A stretch of 64,000 nt of DNA from Branchiostoma floridae (GCF_000003815.2 NC_049980.1:5949010-6013009), one strand, 5' to 3'. Shown: positions 34,401 to 48,839, counted from the stretch's first letter. The notes: generated from the sequence alone by a model not told the origin. Made by a program: numbers and translations.

Positions 34401-37158
34401 TTAAAAAAAAAGCCTGTGAGGGGCCACACATACTTTCTGCCCCAAGAGTTATCTACTACTAAAAATCATAATCATAGCATGTATAGAACACGATATGTTA
34501 CGACCAGACGTTCTACTGCAGTACCATAATAAATGTGTAGGGGGCCCAAAATCCAAGCTCTCACTATGCCCTATCCAAATATCAAATATCAAGACAATCC
34601 ATCCATACCTTCTTGAGATATGCTGTTTATCAATACACATGTCATGCACACACACTACATACAAATGCTACCAAAAACATAACCTTAAGCTTCTTGGCAA
34701 AGTTAGCTGAAGCGACCAGCCTGAAGGTTCATAGATGAAATAAATGAAATAAAGAAGGTAATAAAATGCAGGAGTAATGAGGATTTCTAGAAACTACTTC
34801 AAAGTATGAGACTGCTACTATAATAGTTATAGCATATACCATACTAGTACCTTGTTAAGATGTGCATGTAGCCCATTGTGCAGTATGGAGTAGAAGTTGT
34901 CCAGCCTGCTGCCGTGGAAGGCGTACAGCAGACTCCGGTCCTGCCGTGTCTCCTCAAACCTCGCATCTGTGGTCTCACTGTGGACCACCTCGAAGATGTG
35001 GGAGGGGGGCGGAATGTTGGTGCTGGAGTAACCTGTTAACCTCTGCACCTCTTTGTACTGTAAGGGAGAACAATCAAAACACACAGAAGTAAACACAAAG
35101 CTAACCAGTGTTCTGAATTGTTTCAACATTTCTAATGGGGACAATTTTTGTACTTATGTACCGTGTTAATGCTATGGTCATAATTGGAGAAGGGTAGGTA
35201 GTTTATGAGCTGTTATTGGCACTTTTTGCGGATGACACCTATGTGGCCCTGTGGGATACCCTGCAGCTACCGGCTATTTTGGGGCACGACCAGGCCCCAG
35301 GATCTTTTTAAGTTGAAGTTTGAACAGTAACAATCAATCTGGGACCAGGTGACAAATAGATGCCATAACCTATTTGGGCACAGAGCAAATGTGACCATAG
35401 CATAACTTCCACATACAGTAGATTAATTTGTAGATAAAAATCTAGGATGAACAACATAAGCAAAACTAGCCCCCAGTTTAGGCGTTGTTAACTTAAGAAC
35501 TGACTCAGCAGTTCTCCATTCTTCAAGTTACTGCAGAATTGCAGGTACAGGTACAAACTACTTTTTCATAATACTGTATCAAAAACAAAGTCTCTCACCT
35601 CGGTTGACTCACAGGATCGCAGGCAGAAGTTCCTAGTTTCCAGGACCCAGTTGACCAGCTGTAGGGTCTGTGGGTCAGAGGTCGCTCCACTGCTCTGAAG
35701 TAGATCCTTGGCCCCAGGTAGTCTTCTCCACACAGATTTCTGAGGAGAAAAAAATACAGAAAAGGAGATACTGTAAGTGTAAAAGGTACCAATTTCTGAG
35801 AAGACATAAGCACAAAAGGGCACATAACTTAATGTTAATGTGGACTTAGGGGTTTACGTCCTGATTCAATTAGGTCAAAATGTATATCACCTGTTTGTTT
35901 ACAGGTAAAAGTAAATGTAAAGGTAGTCCCTTCTTGAGGCTGTAGGGGCAGTGGGATGCTATAGCTATCCACTGTGTCTTAAGGACATGTAGTATTAGAA
36001 GGCAGAGCCAAACCCTCTCCCTCCACCCACTTTTACCTCCCCAACCGAAGTGAAAAGTTTTGTAAAGTGCCTTTCCCAAGGGTACAACATGCATCTGTGG
36101 CATGTCATAGGTTTTGAACCGGGTCTCTGGGTTTGGGGCCAAACACCCAAAACGTTCTTCTTCTTCTTCATGTGCACATCCAACTTCATAAAGCTGAAGA
36201 CTCCGGACGTGGACAAGGGTCTTTTGGTTTGGTGGTGGTCGCTTTTTACTTCTGAGCTTTATTTTTGTGTGTATGTGTGGGTGGTAAGAGATGGGGAGCC
36301 TAGGGCTGGGGCGCTAATCCCTGGCTGCCTCCCTGTATCTGGGAAGCGGTGAGTACCCGTGACTCTGATAGAAGCTTACATGTTGGTGATGGCATTCTTA
36401 AAAGCCTGTAGTGTTTGTACTCGGACTATTGCTTCTGGTAGGTGGTTCCATTCCCTAACGGTCCTTGGAAAGAAGGAGTTTAGGTGGTAGTCTGTTCGTG
36501 AAAAAGTAGTGTGGTACGATAAAGTATTTTCCGTGCATGATGGTGTGGATAAGTTCTTTCTGATAAATGGCATTTGTGTCGCTACTAAATTGTTGTTTAT
36601 GTTATAGAACATGTGTAGACGAGCCCTTCGTCTTCTTTCGGCAAGTAAGGGCCAGTCGAGTGATGTTATCATATTTGATACACTTGACTGCCTCCTGTAG
36701 TACCTATGTAAGGTGAAGCGCGCCGGTCGTCTTTGTACGGATTGTAGATTTCGGATGTTGTTTAGGGTATAAGGGTCCCATACAGTTTGACAGTAGTCTA
36801 AAATAGGTCTTACAAGTTACGATTATAAACATTAACGTTAACGTTGCAGTTTACAAATATAAAAAAAAAATATGCCAATTTGCTGCTCTTTTGATATCCC
36901 CTAGGTATCTCTTAAACCTGGTGTGTTGCGCCTTGAGGACGTTTACCAGGTATGCAATACAAACAAACAATATGTACTCACCAAAGCGGGAAAATCCTTC
37001 TCGTCGTTCTGCCGTGCGAACCCAGGCGGGAAGGGCCTGAGTACCGTGTCGTGTCGGTAACTCAGCAGCGCCGCCGCGAACAGACTCAACTGCAGGTCCG
37101 CAGCCAACAAGTCTCCTTCCAGCTTCTCTCGTACGTTCCTCAACAATTCTTCTGCCAT
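31443..37158 (-). CDS. PARP16: Protein mono-ADP-ribosyltransferase PARP16
   Basis: Tail-anchored ER/nuclear-envelope mono-ADP-ribosyltransferase linked in vertebrates to the unfolded-protein response. Six exons on the minus strand, in order 36982-37158, 35599-35739, 34851-35057, 34111-34279, 33198-33324 and 31443-31575, all joined in phase by GT-AG introns, giving 317 residues (human 322). The N-terminal helical domain is exon 1-2 ([20 protein letters not shown]). The PARP catalytic H-Y-Y residues are present: His in YAFHGS (about 154), Tyr in GEGTYLSG (184) and Tyr in EKYYIVSNN (about 249). The last exon gives a hydrophobic helix ([18 protein letters not shown]) and a short basic tail, the tail anchor. 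Start chosen as the ATG at 37158, which begins the conserved region. Introns hold SINE and LINE fragments. Confidence 0.96.
32388..32680 (-). repeat. SINE-like repeat, copy with a single tail unit, PARP16 intron 5
   Basis: On the minus strand: GGTCCCGTGTCTGGGGAGAG, CAGGCATGTTAAAGAACCCG, one 59-bp unit (GTATTGAGGTCACCTGAGTG...), then CAGCCCCTGG-like tail and GTAGTCGGCCCACC. Same order as 17080-18045 without the unit expansion. Confidence 0.65.
33838..34105 (-). repeat. tRNA-derived SINE copy in PARP16 intron 4
   Basis: Minus strand begins with a tRNA-like head (TGTAGCATAACAATTTGGTG, then the B box GGGTTCGAGTCT), followed by the family body CTTGGGAAAGGTACC and the CGTCAGTTAGG region. Ends only a few bases from exon 4 (34111). 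Confidence 0.6.
34410..34665 (-). repeat. Dispersed repeat related to the 24870 element, PARP16 intron 3
   Basis: On the minus strand: CTCAAGAAGGTATGGATGGA, TTTTGGGCCCCCTA, GGTACTGCAG, ACATGCTATGATTATGATTT, GATAACTCTTGGGGCAGAA; the same order as 24960-25200 on the plus strand. Confidence 0.65.
35870..36160 (-). repeat. tRNA-derived SINE copy in PARP16 intron 1
   Basis: Minus strand has the B-box-like GGTTCAAAACC near 36118, then ACCCTTGGGAAAGGCACTTT and the family body. Diverged. Confidence 0.5.
36370..36815 (-). pseudogene. 3' end of a CR1/L2-like LINE ORF2, PARP16 intron 1
   Basis: One minus-strand frame reads [18 protein letters not shown], then [55 protein letters not shown] and [15 protein letters not shown] before a stop at 36376. 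This is the typical C-terminus after the reverse transcriptase in CR1/L2-group non-LTR elements (VQRRAARF...L.W..L..RR...L...Y...N.L...SFFPRTI..WN.LP). Strongly 5'-truncated. Same strand as PARP16. Confidence 0.8.
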
Positions 37159-37473
37159 GTCTTAGAACTGTTCTGTTCGCAAGAATTTCAAACGTCTTGA
37201 CACATATGCTTGCGTTCATATAATATTTTAAGACCACGTCACGTTAGGAAAGTTGCCACGAGTTCCAAACATATGACCCCGCCTCCAATTGCCAAATTGC
37301 CGCAAAATAACGCCTACAAACAGTTTGAAATATTCCCGAAAATGGCAAATACTATTCCAAGTCGAGCACAATTCAGTTAAGTCGTCAGAGAGTTTCTGAA
37401 CAGGTAGAAAGTCGTCCGAATTGCACAGAAGCAAACTTTTCCGTGTCAACATCCGCCATTTTGTCTTCTGCTA
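37159..37473 (-). promoter_or_regulatory. PARP16 side of the PARP16/AK6 two-way promoter
   Basis: Non-repetitive DNA directly upstream of the PARP16 ATG, with CGCCATTTTG-type words near the far end. Together with 40619-40848 it would form a head-to-head spacer of about 550 bp if the transposon at 37483-40609 were absent. Confidence 0.45.
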
Positions 37474-37482
37474 GTGCTGACG

Positions 37483-40400
37483 CGGTCAGTCTTAATACCG
37501 GAAAACACAGGAAAACACAGTTAAACACCGGAAACCACCGGAAAACACATGAAGGAGTGTATAATCTACTGAAATACAGTATGTTTTGATGAGTAAACAT
37601 GACAGGTCGCTATGTTTTGCCACAGAATAATCTACCCATGTCCCTGGAATGAAGAGATCGTCAGAAAATGCATGAGACCACGGGCCCGGGTCACCGCCGC
37701 CGCCGTGGTGGCCATGTTTGTTTTCATTGCAGAATACATGTTTGTTTAGCGGGGTTCACAACAAGACAGCCGATATCTACCGAACTTCGGTGCAAAAATC
37801 TGTTATATATTGGCATAAATATTAAATATATGAATCTACTCGGATTGTGACAAGAATCTGTTTTCTGTATTTCTTTAATAAAGCTTGCTTCTTCAAGCTG
37901 TCAACGTTAACGTTACATAATTTTGCACAAGCACAGCACGTCCAGTCCTCCAACTTACAAATAAGGCGGTGTCCTACGTGTTTTCAAGAGTGTATATTCA
38001 TTTCACAGACACACATTTCCCTAAGTGGTTTCCCACTAGATGTGGCAATTCTACCTATATTGAAGAAAGAAAACTATATTGTCTGCTCAATTTCTCCGCG
38101 TAGTGTGTTACGTTGGGTCAACAATGGCGTCATTTCCTACCCAAGCTATACCGTGATGCTCTAGCGGCCCGCCCCGACCCGGGCGGGACATACATTTTTT
38201 TGAGTGCAAAGTTGTATTCGTGTTGACGGGAGAGTGCTGATTCGCAAAATGATCGGGTCAGGTCCTAATATGCCGTGTCTGCATTTTTTTCGGCATAATT
38301 GTGTAACTCCCTGTACATTTTGACGTTCTTGATTTTCCACTCATATTATGATGTAACCATATGATATATGATCACACACAGTATGTGACCATATGATATA
38401 TATCAACATGTCCATAAAAAAGAACAACGGATAGATTCACAGCCATGCATCGCACGCAGTGGAGACTTTACTTACAGGTTATCAAACAAGTTAAAAGCGT
38501 TTCAATCAAAGCTGGGTGTTGTATCGACACACGGGCATGGAATTTTGAATAAGAATGGTATTAATTCTTTTGTAGCAGGGCACAAGCGACTTTCAAAGGT
38601 ATGATTTTTATTGATAATGTAAATTTAGTACCGTAACAAGTGGAAGTTGGACGGCAAGTTGTTTTTTTCTGTTGAAAACAGTCGTATTGTTGCAAATGGT
38701 ACTCCCAGACTTCTTTACAGGGACCACTTGCTGTAAATTTAGTACTGAACAAGTGGAAGTTGGACGGAAAGTTGATTTTTGGTTTGTCTGTTGAAAACAG
38801 TTGTATTTTTGGGAATGGTACTCCCAGACTTCTTTACAGGGACCACTTGCTGTAGATTAAGTACCGTAACAAGTGGAAGTTGGACTGAGAGTTTGAGAGT
38901 TTTTTTTTTGTCTGTTGAAAACAGTTGTATTTTTGTAATTATATAGTAATAATGATACTTCTAGACTCCTGTACAGAGACCACTTGCTGTGTCTGTTGAA
39001 AACAGCTGTATTTTTGTAATAGTAATTATGGTAATTCCAGACAGTGGACATTTGCATTTAATCACCGGAGATCTGTTTGTTCAATAATAAAATATATTAT
39101 AAATCACATTTGAATAAAGACATTTGAATCTGTGTTGATTTTGAGTTTATTGTTATTGACAGTTTATACAGAAATACTGTCAACTTTATTGTTGTGACAC
39201 ATACTTCCTAATAATCAGGTTTGGACCATCGTAAATTTGGGATCATTGGAACTTATTTCTGGGACCACTTTTGATGGGACAATAGGGGAAAGCTGATTTC
39301 GAGGCATACATACCTCCAAGAAATCCGTCCAGCCGTTCTTCTAAGGTACAAAGTAATGAAATCCTTTTAACAAGGAAACAGCAACATGAAGGTTTTTTTT
39401 AAATAAGATAATGCTTGTCATTCATCAAGAACGTCAACATAAATAAGAAATTGCACTCATGATAAATATAAATATATATTTATTACTTAGTATCAATCCA
39501 AGTCCCTGGCACTCAACACATCGTCACACTCACGCCCCACAATCATTTTTTTTCACGCACCGGTAACTTTTAGGGGCTTTCTTGTTTGACGTACTTGTCG
39601 GGCTATCTTTTTTTTACATATTTCCCATTGAGATGCCAATTACCGGGGGCCCCAATCTGCATAATGCAGCCAGCGTGGGTCCTTTGTTTACAATCGGATC
39701 AGTTTGTAAACACTCACTTCTTTAGGGCTTTGCGGCCTTCCACAAGCACTGGTTCGTGATTTCCAGCATATCGGGACTAGGTTCTTACGCCGAAAAAATG
39801 CAGACACGGCATATTAGGACCTGACCCGATCATTTTGCGAATCAGTACAGTACTCTCCCCTCAACACAAATACAACTTCGCGCTCCAAATTTTTTATGTC
39901 CCGCCCGGGTCGGGTCGGGCCGCTAGAGCATCACGGTATAGCTTGGGTAGGAAATACCGCCATTGTTGACCCAACGTAACACACTACGCGGAGAAATTGA
40001 GCAGACAATATAATAGTTTTCTTTCTTTGATATACTGGGTATAATTGCCACATCTAGTGAGAAACCACTTAGGGAAATGTTTGTCTGTGGAATGAATATA
40101 CACTCTTGAAAGCACGTAGGACACCGCTTTATTTGTAATTTGGCGGACTGGACGTGCTCACGGCGTGTGCAAAATTATGTAACGTTAACGTTGACGGCTA
40201 GAAGAAGCACTTGCCAAGCTTTATTAAGAAATACAGCAAACAGATTCTTGTCACAATCCGAGTAGATTCATATATATAATATAGCAGATTTTTGCACTGA
40301 AGTTCGGTAGATATCAGCTGTCTTGTTGTGAAAGTATCAGACCCCGCTAAACAAACATGTACTCTGCAATGAAAACAAACATGGCCGCCACGACGGCGGC

Positions 40401-40609
40401 GGTCCGACCCGTGGTCTCATGCATTTTCTGACGATTTCTTCATTCCAGGGCCATGGGTAGATTATTCTGTGGCAAAACATAGCGACCTGTCATGTTTACT
40501 CATCAAAACATACTGTATTTCAGTAGATTGTACACTCCTTCATGTGTTTTCCGGTGGTTTCCGGTGTTTAACTGTGTTTTCCTGTGTTTTCCGGTATTAA
40601 GACTGTCCC
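37483..40609. mobile_element. Mutator-like element with long inverted arms
   Basis: 3127-bp insertion flanked by a perfect 9-bp repeat GTGCTGACG (37474-37482 and 40610-40618). Arms of about 812 bp (37483-38294) and 821 bp (39789-40609) are inverted copies. Outer ends are (C/G)GG(T/A)CAGTCTTAATACCGG followed by several GGAAAACAC/GGAAACCAC words. A 9-bp duplication with very long terminal repeats fits the Mutator (MULE) superfamily. The 1.5-kb centre has no transposase-like frame, so it is non-autonomous. The arms differ by scattered small changes, suggesting moderate age. The arms include GC-rich pieces (GCCGCCGCCGTGGTGGCC, TACCCAAGCTATACCGTGAT) that could be captured host DNA, not proven. Confidence 0.8.
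38615..39056 (+). repeat. Tandem repeat in the centre of the MULE-like element
   Basis: Three full units of about 115-135 bp and a partial fourth, built from TAAATTTAGTACCGTAACAA, GTGGAAGTTGGAC, GTCTGTTGAAAACAGT, TGGTACTCCCAGACTTCTTT and ACAGGGACCACTTGCTGT. Each unit contains the small palindrome ACTGTTTTCAACAGAC. Confidence 0.85.
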
Positions 40610-40618
40610 GTGCTGACG

Positions 40619-40848
40619 TCACCTAACCAGGTCACATATCATTAACCAAAGAGAATCATAAATGTCAGATAAAACAACTCATGATTTAATTTTCCTTTCA
40701 TAAATGACGCCCTGAATATCTGCTAGTACACTGATCATACTTAACTTACGATATCTCTTCTATAGCATAGCCTAGCCTAGCAATCAACCTAGCAAATTGC
40801 TAGGAAACCTGTTAACTTATTAACTTCTCCCGGCATGCAACAGCCAAA
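40619..40848 (+). promoter_or_regulatory. AK6 side of the PARP16/AK6 two-way promoter
   Basis: Host DNA between the transposon and the AK6 ATG. A CAGCCAAAATGGAGG start context resembles YY1-type CAAAATGG sites often found at housekeeping starts. No TATA box near the ATG. Confidence 0.4.
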
Positions 40849-44176
<3,328 letters not shown>

Positions 44177-44949
44177 ATGCTAAGGATTAGGATAAAGTAT
44201 TGCTAAAAAAAAAAGAAAAAAACACTTGCTTTATTATATGATTTTTGCTTTATTTTGGTATTGATTTGAGTGAATATTTATGTTCATGTGTATGGATATG
44301 AAACTACTAGTAAGTGAATGCCATGGGCACTTATATTGTTTTCCTCTTAGGGGATACAAGGAAGGAATTGTGAACAGAAATGTACAAGGCTTTTTTATAC
44401 TAAATATACAAGGATATGTTATGACTGTTGCTACATGTAGCTATGCATAAAGATCAGTGCTCATGTAAGCTTTGCTTAAGAAAGAGACCATAACTAGTCA
44501 ACTAATATCTTCAGCATTTACCTAATTGGTAAAATGCTTATATGTTTTTATTTAACATTTATCAAGTTAACTTCTCAAGTACTCTACATATTGTTTATGG
44601 TATATGGAAACAGTGGAGTCCTATAATATAAGGTACTTGATTTTTTTAAAATTTGTACCATGCTAATCAAAAATAGAATGACAAACATTGATAAATTACA
44701 TATATGTACAAAATGACTTATTGTTATGAAACAAAAGCTAAAAAAAATGCTCAAATGAGAAAGCTTGAAATAAAACAAATGAAGGCAGGCTGAAATTGCT
44801 ACTATACTAGTACTGTAATATATCTTAAATGATTACAATGTCCATACAGAGAATTACAAAAGAGCTATTATAATGTATGATGTCATATTTTCCATTGAAT
44901 TGACTTTTTGTGTCATAGAACTCTTCATTACACTTACATATTTAGAGCC
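44177..44949. other. Convergent intergenic region AK6 / IFIT-like gene 1
   Basis: AT-rich, 3' UTRs of both genes. TTTATT words at 44229, 44250 and 44546 could serve as minus-strand poly(A) signals; AATAAA occurs near 44769 on the plus strand. Confidence 0.45.
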
Positions 44950-47433
44950 CTAATATGCCCACTGGTTGGGATGGGGTGCACTATGTCCTCCTGTGGCACC
45001 CTGTATGCTTTCTTCTTCTGAATCACTGCTGTCTTCGTACTTGTAGTTGAGTGGGTTTGCTACTATTCCAAGGCCCACTGTCTGAGGAAAATGCTCTGTA
45101 GAACTTGTCATGTCTTTGACCCGCATTAGTTCCCTTTCCATTTTGGTGAGCTCGTCGCCTGCTTTGTCGTTCCCCAGACAACAGGCCTTCTCAAACCACC
45201 TCTTGGCTTCTTCAAAATACTCTCTGCCTTTTGCTCTGTTCGCCCTTCCTATGCCTACCATGCTCAATGTGTCATTGTTGTTGATCTGCAGTGCATGTTC
45301 GTAGTACCGGATGGCCTTGTCTTCTCTTCCTGTTTCTAGTGCAAACGCCGCTCGGACCCTGACCGGCTTGGGGTTGTGTTTGTCAACTTTGCACCAGCTA
45401 TCAAGGGCGGTGTCCAGCCCCCGATAAACATTTGGAACGCCCCGATCTTTCAACTTAAGTGCCTCGCAGAGTTGCATCAGCGCTTCCGACTCGTCGCCTT
45501 TCTGGATCAATAGCCACACCCAGTTCCTTCTTACTTCGATAACATCACTGATGTCGCTGAACTCTTCAGTTGCAATGTGGAACTGTTGCCGACTCTCCTG
45601 AACCTTGCCTTGATAGTATAAACATCGGACCAGACTGGTCCTGCAACGTGTGAAGAGAGGGTCAATCATCAGTGCCTTTTGGAGGTACTCTTCTGCCTTG
45701 GGCAGGCATATTTTAGCACTTGCAATTGACTCGGCCACTTTCTTGTCCTTGCCTTTAGTCTCTCTTGCATCTGCTAGTGCGAGTTCACACGGAATTAGAT
45801 ACCGAAGCCCATATTGATGGTAAAGGAGTTGGTCGTTGGGAAAGTATTTGAGAGCCTTCTTCAGGATTTCCTCCATCTTTTGCCATTCATGTGTATCTTT
45901 AAAGTGAAGTACTGCCTTTCGGCAAATGTACCGATCCACTGGTCTACATGCCTCGTCGAATAGGATTGCTGGATCTAGACTTTGATCCTGGTTACTGTGC
46001 TTAGCCGCCTGTCCCCTGCCTGCCACACAGACGGTGTCGTTATTGATCTCCAGTGCTTGTTTGTCACAATCAAAGGGCTTATCATGTGATCCCACCCCTT
46101 CTTTGACATGCCCGGGGACGCGTTTATTGTCCCGTACGCATGTCTTACCCAGGGAAGACTCAATAACCTGACCTTCGAACTGCGGTGCCTCACAGAGCTT
46201 CATCAGCTCTACTGGATCATCATCTTCCTCAATTGATAGTTTGGCCAGTTCCCTTCTTGCTTCATCTTTTTCCCTCGTGTCTTTGGCCTTCTCAACCGCG
46301 ATACGAAGCTGCTGTCGGCTCTCCGGAACCTTTCCTTGATAGTACAGGCATTGGGCCCATTTTATCCTACAACGTGTAAAGCGAGGTTCAAGTTCTAGCC
46401 CCTTCTGGAAGTACTCTTCTGCCCTGGGCACGGACGTGGATGTCTCCTTGACCTTTGCAGTTGCTGATTTCTTGGCCTTGCCCCGAGCATTCTTTTGCCT
46501 CTCCATTGCGTCTAGAAAAGGCATGAGATACCGCAGACCATATTGATGGTAAAGAAGACTGTCGCTGGGAAAGTCTTTGAGAGCCTTCGTCAGGATTTTC
46601 TCCATCTTTTCCCATTTATGTGCGTTCTTCAAGTGTAGTACTGCCTTACGGCAAACGCTCTGATCTTTTGGACATAGTTCATACGCCTGCTCGTATAGGA
46701 CTGATATGTCTACAATTTGGCTCAGGTTTCTTCGCTTGTAGGCTTTCATCCAGTCCCTTCCTTGGTCTGTGCTTCTAGCCGCCTCAAACAATTCAGCCGT
46801 CATGCAAAGAACCTCTCCACTGTCGGGCTCCAGTTGCTGTAGTTTGAGAACGTTGGCCGCTCCCCGCTCAAGATATGTTTCTATTTCATCGGGATGCACT
46901 CGGGCCAACGCCTTGCTATCGACATGTTTCGTTAGCAAGAATGTCTCCATTTTTAACCATTCCTTGTTCTCACTGTCGTACTTTAGAGCTTGTTTAATGC
47001 ACCCAAGAGCCTCCCTATGTCTTCTCTGACCGAATCGAGTAAGACAAAAGGCTTTCTCAAACATGGCGGCGGCCCACCTCTTCTGGACTTCAGTTTCACC
47101 TCCCGATTCGTTCAGTTCCGCCAACGTTTTCCGCTTCGTCTCTGCGCTTGCCACATCGCTGTGTTTAACATCTATGTAGGCCAGACTAGTCAGCGCCACG
47201 AGGTTCCCTGGGTCTTGGTCTAGGACCTCCTGAAACTGTCGACGGGATTTCACTGGATCGTTCTCCCGAGCGTAGGACAGGAAAGCCGTGGTGTTGTCCC
47301 AAGCCAGTCGGTCGGCTTCGGAGCATTTCCACCGGATCAATTTTTCGTGGACGATGGCGAACATCGACTCGCCCAGGCCCCAGAAAAATGGACTCGGGAA
47401 CTTTCTAATCCTTTTCAACGGGTCGCTCTCCAT
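44950..47433 (-). CDS. IFIT-like TPR protein 1 (internally duplicated)
   Basis: Single-exon gene, 827 residues from the ATG at 47433. An 11-codon upstream extension is open but would have to start at a GTG, and the ATG start aligns with the MESD start of the neighbouring paralogue and has a GCCATGG context. Helical repeats fill the protein. The signature KALKDFPSDSLLYHQYGLRY matches vertebrate IFIT proteins (KALQETPTSVLLHHQIGLCY), as does the spacer plus the next TPR. Vertebrate IFITs are cytoplasmic antiviral RNA-binding TPR proteins; RNA binding here is only inferred. The block at about residues 230-450 is repeated at about 480-690, making it about 270 residues longer than its paralogue; the first copy ends in a shortened, diverged TPR (DKQALEINNDTVCVAGRGQA). 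The C-terminus is acidic (SSDSEEE). Confidence 0.85.
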   Translation of the reverse strand: MESDPLKRIRKFPSPFFWGLGESMFAIVHEKLIRWKCSEADRLAWDNTTAFLSYARENDPVKSRRQFQEVLDQDPGNLVALTSLAYIDVKHSDVASAETKRKTLAELNESGGETEVQKRWAAAMFEKAFCLTRFGQRRHREALGCIKQALKYDSENKEWLKMETFLLTKHVDSKALARVHPDEIETYLERGAANVLKLQQLEPDSGEVLCMTAELFEAARSTDQGRDWMKAYKRRNLSQIVDISVLYEQAYELCPKDQSVCRKAVLHLKNAHKWEKMEKILTKALKDFPSDSLLYHQYGLRYLMPFLDAMERQKNARGKAKKSATAKVKETSTSVPRAEEYFQKGLELEPRFTRCRIKWAQCLYYQGKVPESRQQLRIAVEKAKDTREKDEARRELAKLSIEEDDDPVELMKLCEAPQFEGQVIESSLGKTCVRDNKRVPGHVKEGVGSHDKPFDCDKQALEINNDTVCVAGRGQAAKHSNQDQSLDPAILFDEACRPVDRYICRKAVLHFKDTHEWQKMEEILKKALKYFPNDQLLYHQYGLRYLIPCELALADARETKGKDKKVAESIASAKICLPKAEEYLQKALMIDPLFTRCRTSLVRCLYYQGKVQESRQQFHIATEEFSDISDVIEVRRNWVWLLIQKGDESEALMQLCEALKLKDRGVPNVYRGLDTALDSWCKVDKHNPKPVRVRAAFALETGREDKAIRYYEHALQINNNDTLSMVGIGRANRAKGREYFEEAKRWFEKACCLGNDKAGDELTKMERELMRVKDMTSSTEHFPQTVGLGIVANPLNYKYEDSSDSEEESIQGATGGHSAPHPNQWAY

Positions 47434-48839
47434 GGCGGATGAGTTGGGATTCTGTAGCAAGGCCACAGCAGGACTGTGAAGTGAAGATTTGCTGTAGACA
47501 CTGTTGAAAGGTCTTATCGCGTTCCCATACGTAGTTTCGCCGTTGTAGGCGAAATCATGTTTGTTTAAAGCATCAGAATGTATTATAGAATGTCCATTGT
47601 CGATTTATAAGTGGACTTTGTGATCGTTCAATGTGGTAAGCCACATATGATTGGTTAAGTCCCATGTAGAACACGTGTTTGTGTGCGGTGTACGTCACAG
47701 TAGTTCTCAGTCCAATAGTCAGGTAATATCTTTGCATTGGAATGGTACGGTGAATCAAACCGTACCACATTAGCATAATCGATTCATAATCGGATCAGCT
47801 TCCAATTAAAGTTAATAGTGCACCCCCAGTTTATTTCTGGTCTCATTTCGGGGCAGCACAATTGGCCATTTTTACGTAAATCGCTGAAACTTTGCCATAC
47901 TTTTTCACACACAAAACTGACTGAAATTGTCGGAATGAATAAACTCTCAGGGTTAAAATCAAGCTAGTTATAAAGAAAATCAAACCACTTAGATTTTCAC
48001 AATAACCCTACCTGCGAGACATATCGACACTACCCACAGAACGCAAGTATACTACTAAGATGCCCCAAATCGACATAGACCTTACCTTCTGTAGACATAT
48101 GAAAATACAAACAAATGCATCCAAGAAATCTTGAGTCACAATTGCGAACACACAAAAGTCGGCAAAAAGAACCCCCCCCCCCAAAGGAGAACCTCCCTCA
48201 TGCACGGAGGGTGAACTCAGGTAAATCTGGGTCAAAAGGCGTCGTACTTTCAACGCGGATGTATACCCGGAAGTAACGCTCCAGCATCAATTTTCTTCAA
48301 ATAACCACTACCTCATACACCTTCACGCCATGTTAGCATTTAATGCAATTTGTAGCAGATTGTTGGGAATGAAAACTCGAAATTGGACCCTCCGAGCCCC
48401 TTTGTACCATACACTCAACCACGCGGGAGAATTGGTGTTTGTGCGCGGTTAACGTTAAGCCATTAAGTCCACCGGCACCCTTGGTTTCACTACGTCATAG
48501 GTAATGGCGATCAGGTTACTGAAGCCATTATGCTAATGAGACAGGGCCCAAGTCAATAGTTGGGGGTTAACTTACAAACGTCATCAACACAGGTATTACT
48601 ACGACATACGAATCACGATGAAAGGGAACCGTTGAAACGGAGACATTCTGCACACAATACAATGGGCGCTGACACGTACGACTCTGAATGGCTTTTGACC
48701 AATGACCTCCAAGCGGGTAATGTAAACAAAAGGGGCGTTTACCTAACTACCGAAACTACGTAATGCATATAAGCTGCGGATTTCTCGACCATTTTACTAC
48801 GTTGAACAAGGCTTACAGAATCAGGAGTTCAGGACCGCC
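47434..48839. promoter_or_regulatory. Shared spacer of the divergent IFIT-like pair
   Basis: About 1.4 kb between the two ATGs. CGAAACTACGTA occurs about 100 bp upstream of gene 1 (47533-47544, minus) and about 80-90 bp upstream of gene 2 (48750-48761, plus), each followed by a (T/G)ATAAG box. TTATGCTAATG lies about 310-340 bp upstream of each start, again oriented toward its own gene (minus near 47770, plus near 48529). A CRE-like TACGTCA is present near both (47690, 48492). The middle (about 47800-48400) looks unique to neither side. No canonical GAAANNGAAA ISRE was found by eye. Confidence 0.6.

Noticed and set aside
37847-38164. 105-codon frame in the left MULE arm
   Set aside because: Starts at GTG, not ATG, lies inside a transposon inverted repeat, and has no domain.
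47434-47466. Longer N-terminus for IFIT-like gene 1
   Set aside because: The extension begins with GTG; the downstream ATG aligns with the paralogue start and has a good context.
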